A program made the position numbers and the translations under genes. Positions 6,326 through 14,869 of a stretch of 32,204 nt of DNA are shown here, piece after piece. The notes under the pieces are model-generated. The model did not search any database. It saw nothing but the letters and a program-made list of their open reading frames with translations, and was not told the DNA's origin. The DNA comes from Actinomycetota bacterium (GTDB taxonomy: Bacteria; Actinomycetota; Geothermincolia; Fen-727; JAQUKT01). Numbering within the stretch: position 1 is the first letter of the stretch; each line of letters starts with the position of its first letter. The stretch covers positions 1-32,204 of the forward strand of contig JAQUKT010000013.1 in assembly GCA_028718945.1 (NCBI GenBank). Direction: 5' to 3'.

Positions 6326-8428
6326 ATGATTGATGAGGAAATGGTTGACTATAGAACTGTTCCAACCGTGTGCCCGTACTGCGGAGCCGGTTGCGGGATG
6401 CTCTTGGAGGTTTGCTCAGGGGAGGTTATTGGCGTTCTTCCCATGAAGGGTCATCCATCATCAAAGGGTAGTCTGTGCGCGAAAGGATGGTCTTCGCCGG
6501 AGTTTTTGAAAAGCTCAAATCGGTTGGCGAAAGCGATTCTCAGGGAAGAAGGCGAGGAAAAGGAAGTTTCACTTGAAAGCGCTCTTGGTCTGGTTGTTGA
6601 GAATCTGAATCGCGTACTCGAGAAATATGGTCCAGAGGCTGTGGGTTTCATTTCCTCTGCACGGTGCACGAATGAGGAAAATTACCTTCTCGAGAAGTTT
6701 GCAAGGACTTTCGCAAAAACAAACAACATTGACCACTGCGCGCGTTTGTGACACAGCCCTACCGTCGCGGGTCTCGCGGCAGCGTTTGGGAGCGGTTCGA
6801 TGACGAATTCGATAGGCGAGATTTCCCGCGCTTCTCTGTTGCTCGTTGTTGGCTCGAATACTACCGAGAATCACACGGTAATTTCCGGGAAAATCATAGA
6901 GGCAGTGCGCAACGGGGCAGAACTGATAATAATTGACCCGCGTAAAATCCAGTTGAGCCAGATTTCAAGCATGCATCTCAGGAACAAGCCCGGTACGGAC
7001 GTCGCTCTTCTTTGTGCGATGATGAAGTTGATTATTGATGAGAAATTGCACGATGAGAATTTTATCGGTGAGAGGACCGAAGGATTCGAGGAACTGAAAG
7101 CATCTTTGGGAAATTGCACTTCTGCGTGGGCATCTGAGGTAAGCGGCATCCCGGTGAGCGAAATTGAAAAGGCGGCAAGGCTTTTCGCGGGAGCAGAGAA
7201 TGCCTCAATCATCTACTGCCTGGGGGCAACGGAGCACGTCTCTGGAACGGACATTGTTCGAACGCTTGCAAATCTTTCTATGCTCACCGGAAATGTCGGT
7301 AAACCATCGAGCGGCGTCAATCCCCTGAGGGGTCAGAACAATGTTCAGGGTGCCTGTGATATGGGAGCGCTTCCCAATTCGCTTCCGGGTTATGTGAATG
7401 TAAGTGATGATGAGGGCAGGAAAGAGTTCGAGGACTTGTGGGGAATAAAGATTCCTGAAAGTCCGGGGCTTACCGTTCCGGAGATGATTGAGCAGGCTTT
7501 GGCGGGGCGCATGCACTTCATGTTCATAATGGGAGAGAACACGGTTCTTTCTGAGCCAAACTCGCAGAAAGTCATTGAAGCATTAAAGAATATCGAATTT
7601 CTCGTTGTAGAGGACATCATGAAAACTGATACAACCGACCTTGCGGACATCGCCATTCCCGCGGCTTGCTGGGCTGAGAAAGAGGGGACATTCACGAGCA
7701 CTGAAAGAAGAGTTCAGCATGTGGGAAAGGCGGTTGAGCCTCCTGGAGACGCGAAATCCGACCTTGAGATTCTCGTTCGTCTTGCCGGTATTGCAGGAGC
7801 AGAAGGGTTTGATTTCAAGAACTCGAGAGAGGTGTTTTCTGAAATTACAAAAGTTGTGCCTGCTTATGCTGGAATCAATTATGAGCGAATTGGAACAAAG
7901 GGAATTCAATGGCCATGCTCTTCCCCCGAGCATGAGGGAACGGTTTTTCTCCATGAGAAAAAATTCACCCGTGGGAAAGGAAGATTCCAACCCGTCAAGT
8001 ACAGACCTCCGGCGGAAGTTCCCGATAATGAATTTCCTTATGTCCTGATGACGGGGAGGAACGCGTTTCAGTATCATACCGGAACAATGACGAGAAACTC
8101 TCCTTCGCTTGAGAGGGAGGCAATGTATCCCTATGTCGAGATAAATCCATCTGATGCGCAAAAGGAATCTGTCAAGGGCGGGGATATGGTAACGATTTCA
8201 ACAAGGAGAGGTCAAATAAGATTACGCGCCCGTGTTACTGACGCGGTATGCGAGGGTCAGATATTTATTCCTTTCCATTACAGGGAAGCGCCGGCGAATA
8301 TCCTGACAAGTGAAGAACTCGACCCGGAAGTGAAAATCCCCGAATTGAAGGTTTGCGCCGCAAAAATCAAGAGGGGTCAATCAAGAGGGGTCAGGTCTTG
8401 CAATAACACATTTTTGAACTCCTTTTAA
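6326..8428 (+). CDS. fdhA: Selenocysteine-containing formate dehydrogenase, catalytic subunit
   Basis: This 700-residue molybdenum/tungsten enzyme oxidises formate to CO2, or the reverse. The N-terminal [4Fe-4S] site is CPYCGAGC (Cys 16, 19, 23) plus Cys 51 in SLCAKG. The frame meets TGA at 6749-6751 and continues in the same frame. Reading it as selenocysteine 142 gives ARL-U-HSPTVAGLA, the exact active-site context of Sec-dependent formate dehydrogenases, and a SECIS hairpin follows. The molybdopterin domains continue to the C-terminal cofactor-binding part (LMTGRNAFQYHTGTMTR). I see no twin-arginine signal, so a cytosolic location is expected. The last residues (RGVRSCNNTFLNSF) come from a dispersed repeat and adjoining bases rather than the family. 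The start is ATG 6326, with AAAGGGA about 11 bases upstream. Confidence 0.93.
6749..6780 (+). promoter_or_regulatory. UGA selenocysteine codon with bacterial SECIS hairpin
   Basis: After TGA (6749-6751), GTCGCG at 6764-6769 pairs with CGCGGC at 6775-6780 (one G-U pair) around the five-base loop GGTCT. The same GGUCU loop lies 18 nt after the UGA in the E. coli fdhF SECIS, and 18 nt separate them here too. This would recruit SelB with Sec-tRNA at codon 142 of FdhA. Confidence 0.9.
8367..8415 (+). repeat. Dispersed repeat copy D with a 14-bp tandem duplication, at the 3' end of fdhA
   Basis: The repeat core is at 8387-8415 in plus orientation. It is preceded by two tandem 14-bp units, TCAAGAGGGGTCAA (8367-8380) and TCAAGAGGGGTCAG (8381-8394), the second merging into the repeat. 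It is read in frame as the FdhA C-terminal tail. The following 107 bases up to the aminotransferase contain an AT-rich stretch but no clear promoter or terminator that I can defend. Confidence 0.85.
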
Positions 8429-8535
8429 CTTTTGGAATGAAAAAACGACCATATCCCTTACTTTTTCTTTGATGACTTATTTTCCGATCAACTGTAAAAT
8501 ATCCGAAAGTATCAGGAAAAGGGAATGGAGGCTTC

Positions 8536-9852
8536 TTGAATCAACTTGCTGTCGAATTGAACGAGAAGATAAAGGCATTCTGCCCCGCGCTTTTCGCCGT
8601 GCTTTCGGAACTCGGTCGAGAACTCTATTTTCCAAAAGGCATACTGACCCAGACTGCGGAAGCGCGCGAAAAAGCCCACAGGTTCAATGCGACTATAGGA
8701 ATAGCAAAGTCGGGTGGGCAAGCGATGTATCTCCCGGTGGTTATGGAGCAGATTCCCGGTCTCAGTTCCGATGAAGCACTGGATTACGCCCCGGCAACTG
8801 GAAATCTAATGTTGAGGAGAGAATGGCATAAGCAGATGTTGGAGAAGAATCCCAGTCTCGAGGGAAAAAAGACAAGCCTTCCCATTGTGACGGCTGGAAT
8901 TACTCATGGACTTTCGATTTCCGCGGATCTTTTCGTTGACCCGGGCGATACGGTAATTATCCCCGATAAGTTCTGGGGGAACTATCAGATGATTTTTGGC
9001 ACGAGGAAAAAAGCGGAGATCGAAAAGTTCAGGTTCTTTTCCGATGACAATGGCTTCGATGTCGCATCTTTTGCTTCCACCCTTAGTAAGGTGCTTCAAG
9101 AGAAAGGGAAGGCTATCGTTGTTTTGAATTTCCCGAACAACCCGACAGGATATTCGATCAAAAAAGACGAAGCGCAAGCACTGGTGGATACCATAGTTCA
9201 GGCGTCCGATAAGGACAGGCGAATCGTGGTTCTCTTAGATGACGCATATTTCGGGCTTTTTTATGATGATGATGTTTTGCCGGAATCTCTGTTTGGTCTT
9301 CTCGCGGGACAGAGCGAGAACCTAATTTCTGTAAAACTCGATGGGGCGACCAAGGAGCATTATGTATGGGGGTTTCGGGTTGGCTTCATTACATTCAATG
9401 TGGCTGCAGGAAAAAATGAGGAAGAGGTCTATGGCGCCATCGAGAAGAAAGTTGGCGGCGCTATACGGGGGAACATCTCAAACTGCCCTTTGATTTCGCA
9501 GTCGATTATTCTGAAAGCGCTTTCGAATCCCGATATTTCGCGACAGAAATTGGATAAGCTTGAGATCATGCGCTCTCGTGCCAAGAGAATCAGAGAAGTT
9601 TTGGAGAATCCCAAGTTTGCCGAGTTTATGGAACCGTATCCATTCAACTCGGGTTATTTCATGTGTTTGAAGTTGAAGGGTGTGGATGCGGAGGAGTTCA
9701 GAAAGAAGCTTCTAAGGGATTATGGAGTTGGGGTTATCGCGGATGGTTCAGACATAAGAGTTGCTTTTTCCTGCCTCGAGGAGAAAGAGATTGAAGAGGT
9801 GTTCGACACAATGTATGAATGCCTGCATAAATGGGGTCAGGTCTTGCAATGA
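8536..9852 (+). CDS. Class I/II pyridoxal-phosphate aminotransferase
   Basis: This 438-residue fold-type I aminotransferase has the PLP hallmarks: NFPNNPTGY in the middle, an Asp in LLDDAYFGLFY, and the Schiff-base lysine in LDGATKEHYVWGFRVG (Lys 273). The length and the N-terminal half resemble bacterial aromatic or aspartate-type aminotransferases, but the substrate cannot be set from the sequence. The start is TTG 8536, with GGAGG (8527-8531) four bases upstream. The next gene is a homocitrate/isopropylmalate-synthase-like enzyme, so a joint role in 2-oxoacid/amino-acid metabolism is plausible. The stop codon and last five residues (GQVLQ) lie inside dispersed repeat E, so the native C-terminus may have been replaced. 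Confidence 0.85.
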   Translation: MNQLAVELNEKIKAFCPALFAVLSELGRELYFPKGILTQTAEAREKAHRFNATIGIAKSGGQAMYLPVVMEQIPGLSSDEALDYAPATGNLMLRREWHKQMLEKNPSLEGKKTSLPIVTAGITHGLSISADLFVDPGDTVIIPDKFWGNYQMIFGTRKKAEIEKFRFFSDDNGFDVASFASTLSKVLQEKGKAIVVLNFPNNPTGYSIKKDEAQALVDTIVQASDKDRRIVVLLDDAYFGLFYDDDVLPESLFGLLAGQSENLISVKLDGATKEHYVWGFRVGFITFNVAAGKNEEEVYGAIEKKVGGAIRGNISNCPLISQSIILKALSNPDISRQKLDKLEIMRSRAKRIREVLENPKFAEFMEPYPFNSGYFMCLKLKGVDAEEFRKKLLRDYGVGVIADGSDIRVAFSCLEEKEIEEVFDTMYECLHKWGQVLQ

Positions 9853-9860
9853 CACATTTT
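9833..9860 (+). repeat. Dispersed repeat copy E, spanning the aminotransferase stop codon
   Basis: This is a complete copy in plus orientation with G in the variable A/G position. The aminotransferase stop (TGA, 9850-9852) is part of the repeat. The ribosome-binding site of the next gene begins about 10 bases downstream. Confidence 0.9.
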
Positions 9861-9882
9861 CTCAGGTTCAGAAGGAGGAATT

Positions 9883-11190
9883 ATGGTTGAAGAGAGCAAA
9901 AACACAATCTACATAATTGACGTTACGAACAGGGATGGCGTTCAAACATCGCAGCTTGGACTTGCAAAACTCGAAAAGACAATAATAAACATGAATCTCG
10001 ACAGGATGGGCATATTTCAGAGCGAGGCAGGTTTTCCAACTACAAGCCATGAAACAAACTATTTGTGTGGGAATCTCGAGCTTGGAAAAATTGGCGCCAT
10101 AAAAAGGCTGAGGATTTCAGGGTGGCTCAGAGCGGTGCGGGATGACATTGAACTTGCCTCGAGGATGGTTCCCGAGCTCGAGCATATAAACATCTCGATT
10201 TCAACCTCGCCACAGATGATTGGGGGCAAATGGGCAGGTAAGCGGAATTTCAAGGATGTTGTATCTCTGATGACAGAGGCGCTCGAGTACGCAAATGAAC
10301 TTGGATATAAGACAATCGGAGTGAATGCCGAGGATGCATCGAGGACACCGATAGAAGATTTGATTGAGTTCGGTCTCGAGGCAAAGAAGCGTGGGGCGGT
10401 GAGACTTAGGTATTGCGACACCGTCGGTTATGATACTCCTTTCTCGATTTATGACAGGATCAGGGCAGTTGCCGAAGAGGTAAAAATAGATATTGAGCTT
10501 CACTGCCATAACGATCTGGGCATGGCTGTCGCCTGTTCTGTTGCGGGAGCGAAAGCGGCAATTGACGCGGGGGTTGACGCCTATATAAACACTACTATCA
10601 ACGGTATAGGAGAAAGAGCGGGCAATGCGGATTTGATTTCCTGTATTCTTGCGGTAAAGCATGGGAACGGAATCGAGGGAAGATATCTACTCGATCCCAC
10701 TATTGACCTTACGCAGTCATGGCGCCTTGCGAAGTATGCTTCATACGCTTTTGGCGTCCCGATACCGATAAGCCAGGTCGGGGTCGGGAGAAACGCTTTC
10801 GCTCATGAATCAGGGATACATGCTGATGGCGCCCTGAAAGACAGGCGCAACTATGAACTCTATGACTGCGAGGAATTAGGTCGCGGGGAGCCGGAAATAA
10901 TTGAAACGGGGAGGATGATAACAACCGGCGCTTATGGCGGCATAAAGGGATTTAGAAACGTTTATCAGCGTCTTGAAATAGAGTTTAGCTCCGATGAGGA
11001 GGCTCGCGAGATTCTCGACCTCGTAAGACTCGCCAATGTCACAACGGGAAAGCCGCTTACCGAGGACGAATTGAGGTTCATAGCGACCTACCCCGAGCAG
11101 GCAAAGAAAATACTTACACTCTCACTTTATCAGGAACCTGAGATCAGGGAAAAAAGGACTGAAGTTACCCGTAGAATTGATGTGCCGTAG
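9883..11190 (+). CDS. Homocitrate/2-isopropylmalate synthase-family enzyme (HMGL-like)
   Basis: This 435-residue TIM-barrel acyltransferase would condense acetyl-CoA with a 2-oxoacid. Family motifs are DVTNRDGVQ (the RDG catalytic motif near residue 17), the metal-binding HCHNDLGMA, and GIGERAGNADL. The C-terminal part (HADGALKDRRNYE onward) matches the accessory region rather than a full LeuA regulatory domain, and the total is shorter than the roughly 510-residue LeuA. That favours a homocitrate-synthase or NifV-like enzyme over leucine synthesis, though citramalate synthase is possible; no nif or lysine genes are nearby to decide. A strong AGAAGGAGG precedes ATG 9883. Confidence 0.8.
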   Translation: MVEESKNTIYIIDVTNRDGVQTSQLGLAKLEKTIINMNLDRMGIFQSEAGFPTTSHETNYLCGNLELGKIGAIKRLRISGWLRAVRDDIELASRMVPELEHINISISTSPQMIGGKWAGKRNFKDVVSLMTEALEYANELGYKTIGVNAEDASRTPIEDLIEFGLEAKKRGAVRLRYCDTVGYDTPFSIYDRIRAVAEEVKIDIELHCHNDLGMAVACSVAGAKAAIDAGVDAYINTTINGIGERAGNADLISCILAVKHGNGIEGRYLLDPTIDLTQSWRLAKYASYAFGVPIPISQVGVGRNAFAHESGIHADGALKDRRNYELYDCEELGRGEPEIIETGRMITTGAYGGIKGFRNVYQRLEIEFSSDEEAREILDLVRLANVTTGKPLTEDELRFIATYPEQAKKILTLSLYQEPEIREKRTEVTRRIDVP

Positions 11191-11241
11191 GGTTAGTTTG
11201 ACTGGCTGGATTTATTTTGGTTTTTATCTGAGGAGCGCTTC

Positions 11242-12672
11242 ATGAAGGATGAGGAAATTCAATGGATGAGCGCGTGTGAGTTGATTGAAGAGTATCGCTC
11301 GAGGAACCTTTCCCCCGTAGAGGTAACTGAAACCATAATAAGACTTACGGAGACCATCAATCCCGCGGTTAACGCAATTGTGACAACTACATTTGAACTC
11401 GCTCTCGAACAGGCGAAAAAATCGGAAAGGGCATATCTATCGGGAAGTCCAGGTCCGCTCGAGGGCATTCCCATTACCATAAAGGACCTCATAGTTACAA
11501 AGGGAATCAAAACGACCTGTGGCTCGAAGCTTTTTGAGAACTATGTTCCCGAGGAGGACGCAGTTCTGGTTGAAAGGGTGAGGGACGCCGGTTCGGTCAT
11601 ACTCGGCAAGACAAATGTTCCCGAATTCGGGCTTGTTGCGGTAACCGATAACGTTGTTTTCGGTCCGACCTTGAATCCCTGGGACCTCAAGAAAACGGCT
11701 GGAGGCTCGAGCGGTGGAGCGGCAGCAGCCGTTTCATGTGGACTTGGACCTATCGCTGTTGGAAACGATGGAGGTGGTTCAATCAGAATACCAACAAGCC
11801 TGTGTGGAGTTTTCGGATTGAAACCGCAGTTTGGGCGGGTGCCAAGTTATCCTCATGTTGTGAGAGGATGGGAGACCATGAACCATGAGGGTCCCATTTC
11901 AAGAACTGTTCCTGATGCAGCGCTTCTTCTCGATGTTATGGCTGGACCAGACGATAAAGACCGCTTCTCGCTTCCCGATGCGGATTTGAGTTATCTCGAA
12001 ACTCTCTGTAATGACGTGAAGGGGCTTCGCATGGCTTACACTTCTTGTCTTTCAGTGGACGCGGTTGACGGGGAAGTTGCAAAAATCACGGGTGAAGCCG
12101 CAAAAGTTTTCGAGGAATTGGGGGCTCTTGTTGTGGAGGATGACCCGCGTATACCGAAAATGGATGCTGACCTCACAATTATGGTGACAACAGAGGCTCT
12201 TGTCGCTCATGAAAATCGGCTCGATGAGGCGCGGGAAAAAATGTTTCCACTTTACAGGCCGTTCCTTGAAGTCGGAGAGATTTTCAAGGCGCAGGACATT
12301 GTTCGCACAAACTTCAAGCGGGAGGAACTCTGGGACAGAATTCGTCGCTTCTTTGAGCGCTACGACATACTTCTTACTCCCACAACCGCCTGCCCCGCTT
12401 TCGACCTGAAGGAAGGCGGAATGCTTGGACCTGATGAAATAGATGGAAAGCCAGTCTCACCTGCCTCGTGGGTTGGTTTTACATTTCCATTCAATTTCAC
12501 AGGACAACCGGCGGCATCCGTCCCGTGCGGGTTCACTTCAGATGGTCTTCCGGTTGGGATTCAGATAGTCGGGCGAAGATATGATGAGCAAACAGTTTTG
12601 AGGGCTGCCCACGCTTTCGAGACTGCAAGACCCTGGCGACACCAGCACCCTCCTGCTTCAACTGTTTCATAG
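11242..12672 (+). CDS. Amidase-signature hydrolase
   Basis: This 476-residue member of the amidase-signature family (GatA, fatty-acid amide hydrolase and relatives) hydrolyses C-N amide bonds. The Ser-cisSer-Lys triad is visible: Lys 81 in TIKDL, the cis-serine in AGGSSGGAAAA (about 156), and nucleophile Ser 180 in GNDGGGSIRIP. No gatB or gatC is nearby and the C-terminus is of the free-standing amidase type, so a tRNA amidotransferase role is unlikely; the substrate is unknown. GAGGAG precedes ATG 11242. It follows the synthase-like gene by 51 bases on the same strand and may be co-transcribed. Confidence 0.88.
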   Translation: MKDEEIQWMSACELIEEYRSRNLSPVEVTETIIRLTETINPAVNAIVTTTFELALEQAKKSERAYLSGSPGPLEGIPITIKDLIVTKGIKTTCGSKLFENYVPEEDAVLVERVRDAGSVILGKTNVPEFGLVAVTDNVVFGPTLNPWDLKKTAGGSSGGAAAAVSCGLGPIAVGNDGGGSIRIPTSLCGVFGLKPQFGRVPSYPHVVRGWETMNHEGPISRTVPDAALLLDVMAGPDDKDRFSLPDADLSYLETLCNDVKGLRMAYTSCLSVDAVDGEVAKITGEAAKVFEELGALVVEDDPRIPKMDADLTIMVTTEALVAHENRLDEAREKMFPLYRPFLEVGEIFKAQDIVRTNFKREELWDRIRRFFERYDILLTPTTACPAFDLKEGGMLGPDEIDGKPVSPASWVGFTFPFNFTGQPAASVPCGFTSDGLPVGIQIVGRRYDEQTVLRAAHAFETARPWRHQHPPASTVS

Positions 12673-12978
12673 TTTTCATCGCAAAAATAGCTAACCGCTT
12701 ACCGGTTAGTTCAGAAAATTACTGCACTTGGCTGCCGGTCTTCTTGCAAAATATTCTCTCACTCAAATCGCGTGATAACCTATCTTAAGTCAGTAATCGC
12801 ATAAGTTTCTCGCGAAAGTTGATTATTATCCGGTGCTTCATGCGACCAGCACATAAAGAATATTGAGCCACCGGCATGTGAATTGGCGTAAAGATTCTCG
12901 CGATGCTTTTCGTTATCTTAATTAGGGAAGGTTTTTTCGGTCGTTGAGAAAAGAATAAAATAACGCTGGTGATTAACT
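12673..12978. other. Intergenic region with a hairpin after the amidase gene
   Basis: These 306 bases hold no credible gene. CTAACCG (12691-12697) and CGGTTAG (12703-12709) form a 7-bp hairpin with a 5-nt loop, about 20 bases after the amidase stop. It lacks a following T-run, so it would be a weak terminator at best. A second inverted pair (CCGGTG at 12830, CACCGG at 12869) is too widely spaced to interpret. The AT-rich end presumably holds the sensor-kinase promoter. Confidence 0.4.
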
Positions 12979-14427
12979 TTGAAGGTATATTGTGTAGCAT
13001 ATCTGGGGTTTGATAGCGAAGCGGCGCTTTACTTGGAAAGCTCGCTTGAAAGAGCAGGCTTGAAATTCACATCAGCAACTCCTGACATTCAGGGAATCAG
13101 GAAGGTGGCGGAAGCAAAGCCGGATATAATAATCTGGGACACAGGTGGAGCATCCGGGGCAGATGTCAACATACCGGTCGAGGAGTTCAGGAAAGCGGGT
13201 CTCGAAAACCAGCCAGTTATTGCTCTTGTGGAAGGTGGAGACTCGGAAGGTGCGATACAAAGCCTTGCTTCCGGGGCTGTTGATTTCATGTACAAGCCGC
13301 TGAAGGAAGAGCCGCTTCCAAGGATTATCGCAGCCCTCAATACCGGACAGAAGCAGAACCGAGCAAGGTGGTATGCAAGGGTAATTGACCAAACGAACGA
13401 TCAGATAAAGGCAATTCTCGCGGCGATGGAAGACCCCGCCTATATTGTTAGCCCTCAATTCCAAATTCTCCACATGAACCGTGCGGCGGAAGAGATATTT
13501 GGTGAAGGATTGAGGGGAGGCACGTGTCACCATGTATTCTATGACAGGACGGAACCCTGTGAGATTTGCGCCAAAACGAAAGGTCCCGCAAGATGGCGGG
13601 CTGTTTTGAAGAACGGAAAGAGTTACAGGTTTGTTTCCGCGATAACCCGCAATAGTAAAGGGGAGATTGAAAAGCTTGTTGTAGGAACGGACATAACGCC
13701 CGATGAGGAAGTCAAGAAAATTCACCGCACTTTCATTTCCAACGTAAGCCATGACCTGCGGACTCCGCTTGCCGCCATAGATCAGTATGTGAGCATCATG
13801 CTGGATGGTCTTGGGGGCGAAATTTCCGAACAGCAGAAAGAATATCTCGGGGTTATCAAGCGCTCGAGCTTCAGACTGCATAACCTGATAGAAAATCTCA
13901 TTGACGCGAACAACATTCTTTCAGGGCACTTGAAATTAACTACGGAAGTGACGAATGTGAAGGACATAGTTGAAATCATCCTTCCAAGAATCAAAGCTCA
14001 GGCGGAAAACAGCGGACTTTCATTTCAGGTGACCATTCCGGATGACCTACCGAATGTTTATGCGGATAAAGCGCGCATAGCGCAGGTCGTTGCTAACCTT
14101 GCCGGAAACGCGATAAAGTTCACCGAGCAGGGGATGATTCAGTTGAGGGCGGGATTCATGCCCCGCGATGAGGGAAGAATCATTGTCTCAGTTGAGGACA
14201 CCGGAATAGGGATTCCAAAGGAGGACCTCGCTAATATTTTTGAGTTGTTTTATAGAGTTGAAAAAGACAAGGTTTATGTAGAGGAAGGTGCGGGTCTGGG
14301 TCTTTCAATTTCGCGCGAAATTGTTCGCGCTCATGGAGGGACTCTCTGGGTAGAAAGCATGGAAGGGATGGGAAGCGCGTTTCATTTCACCCTTCCGGTT
14401 CACAAAGGGGACGCGGTAATCCGGTAA
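12979..14427 (+). CDS. Sensor histidine kinase with pseudo-receiver, PAS and HisKA/HATPase domains
   Basis: This 482-residue soluble histidine kinase has no membrane segments. Residues 1-125 resemble a receiver domain, keeping IIIWDTGG (possible phospho-Asp) and the YKP lysine but lacking the usual N-terminal acidic pair. Residues about 140-235 form a PAS domain with cysteines at C-x13-CEIC (GTCHHVF to PCEIC), which could bind a metal or sense redox. The HisKA H-box FISNVSHDLRTPL carries His 258. The ATPase part has NLAGNAIKFT, VEDTGIGIP and GAGLGLSIS. The start is TTG 12979 with a modest GGTGA upstream. The response regulator follows after 35 bases and is the likely partner. Confidence 0.9.
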   Translation: MKVYCVAYLGFDSEAALYLESSLERAGLKFTSATPDIQGIRKVAEAKPDIIIWDTGGASGADVNIPVEEFRKAGLENQPVIALVEGGDSEGAIQSLASGAVDFMYKPLKEEPLPRIIAALNTGQKQNRARWYARVIDQTNDQIKAILAAMEDPAYIVSPQFQILHMNRAAEEIFGEGLRGGTCHHVFYDRTEPCEICAKTKGPARWRAVLKNGKSYRFVSAITRNSKGEIEKLVVGTDITPDEEVKKIHRTFISNVSHDLRTPLAAIDQYVSIMLDGLGGEISEQQKEYLGVIKRSSFRLHNLIENLIDANNILSGHLKLTTEVTNVKDIVEIILPRIKAQAENSGLSFQVTIPDDLPNVYADKARIAQVVANLAGNAIKFTEQGMIQLRAGFMPRDEGRIIVSVEDTGIGIPKEDLANIFELFYRVEKDKVYVEEGAGLGLSISREIVRAHGGTLWVESMEGMGSAFHFTLPVHKGDAVIR

Positions 14428-14462
14428 GGCATTGAGGTTCACGATTATGCCAAGAGGTGAAG

Positions 14463-14846
14463 ATGGGCGACAACGATAAGAAAAAAATACTCGTTGCGGA
14501 TGATGACCGCGACCTTGTGCTTGCGCTTTCAATAAGGTTGAAGGCTTCCGGCTATGATGTGTGTTGTGCCTATGATAGTGAGGAGACGTACCGGCTCGCT
14601 CAGGAAAACAAACCCGATTTGATAATTCTCGATGTGAGAATGCCCGCGGGCGGTGGCTTGTCTTCAATTGAACGCCTCAAACACTCACTCACCACGAAGG
14701 ACATTCCCGTGATTTTTTTGACTGCCTTTGATGATGAGGAAATAAAAGAGAAGGTGAGAAGGCTCGGCGCTTCTGGCTATTTCAGAAAACCTTTCGACGA
14801 TGCTGAATTCATGGCAGCCGTTGCGCGGATACTCGGAGAAGCATAA
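14463..14846 (+). CDS. Single-domain response regulator
   Basis: This 127-residue CheY-like receiver has no output domain. It shows the acidic pair in VADDDRD (Asp 13/14), phospho-acceptor Asp 57 in IILDVRMP, the conserved Thr in FLTAF, and Lys in FRKPF. I prefer ATG 14463, with AGAGG (14453-14457) five bases upstream, over GTG 14457, which overlaps that site. Downstream of the histidine kinase on the same strand, it probably takes the phosphate from His 258 and acts by protein-protein contact or as a phosphorelay step. Confidence 0.92.
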   Translation: MGDNDKKKILVADDDRDLVLALSIRLKASGYDVCCAYDSEETYRLAQENKPDLIILDVRMPAGGGLSSIERLKHSLTTKDIPVIFLTAFDDEEIKEKVRRLGASGYFRKPFDDAEFMAAVARILGEA

Positions 14847-14869
14847 TTCGCTTGGCGTCTTTCAAGCCA

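Noticed and set aside
6326-6751. fdhA as a pseudogene broken by a stop at 6749
   Set aside because: Both sides are in one frame, the stop is UGA at the known selenocysteine site, and a SECIS hairpin follows.
12673-12978. tRNA or other RNA gene between the amidase and kinase genes
   Set aside because: I found only small hairpins and no cloverleaf or recognisable RNA family.
13072-13881. A 269-residue minus-strand open frame
   Set aside because: It is antisense to the histidine kinase, which has full domain support; there is no domain or ribosome-binding site.
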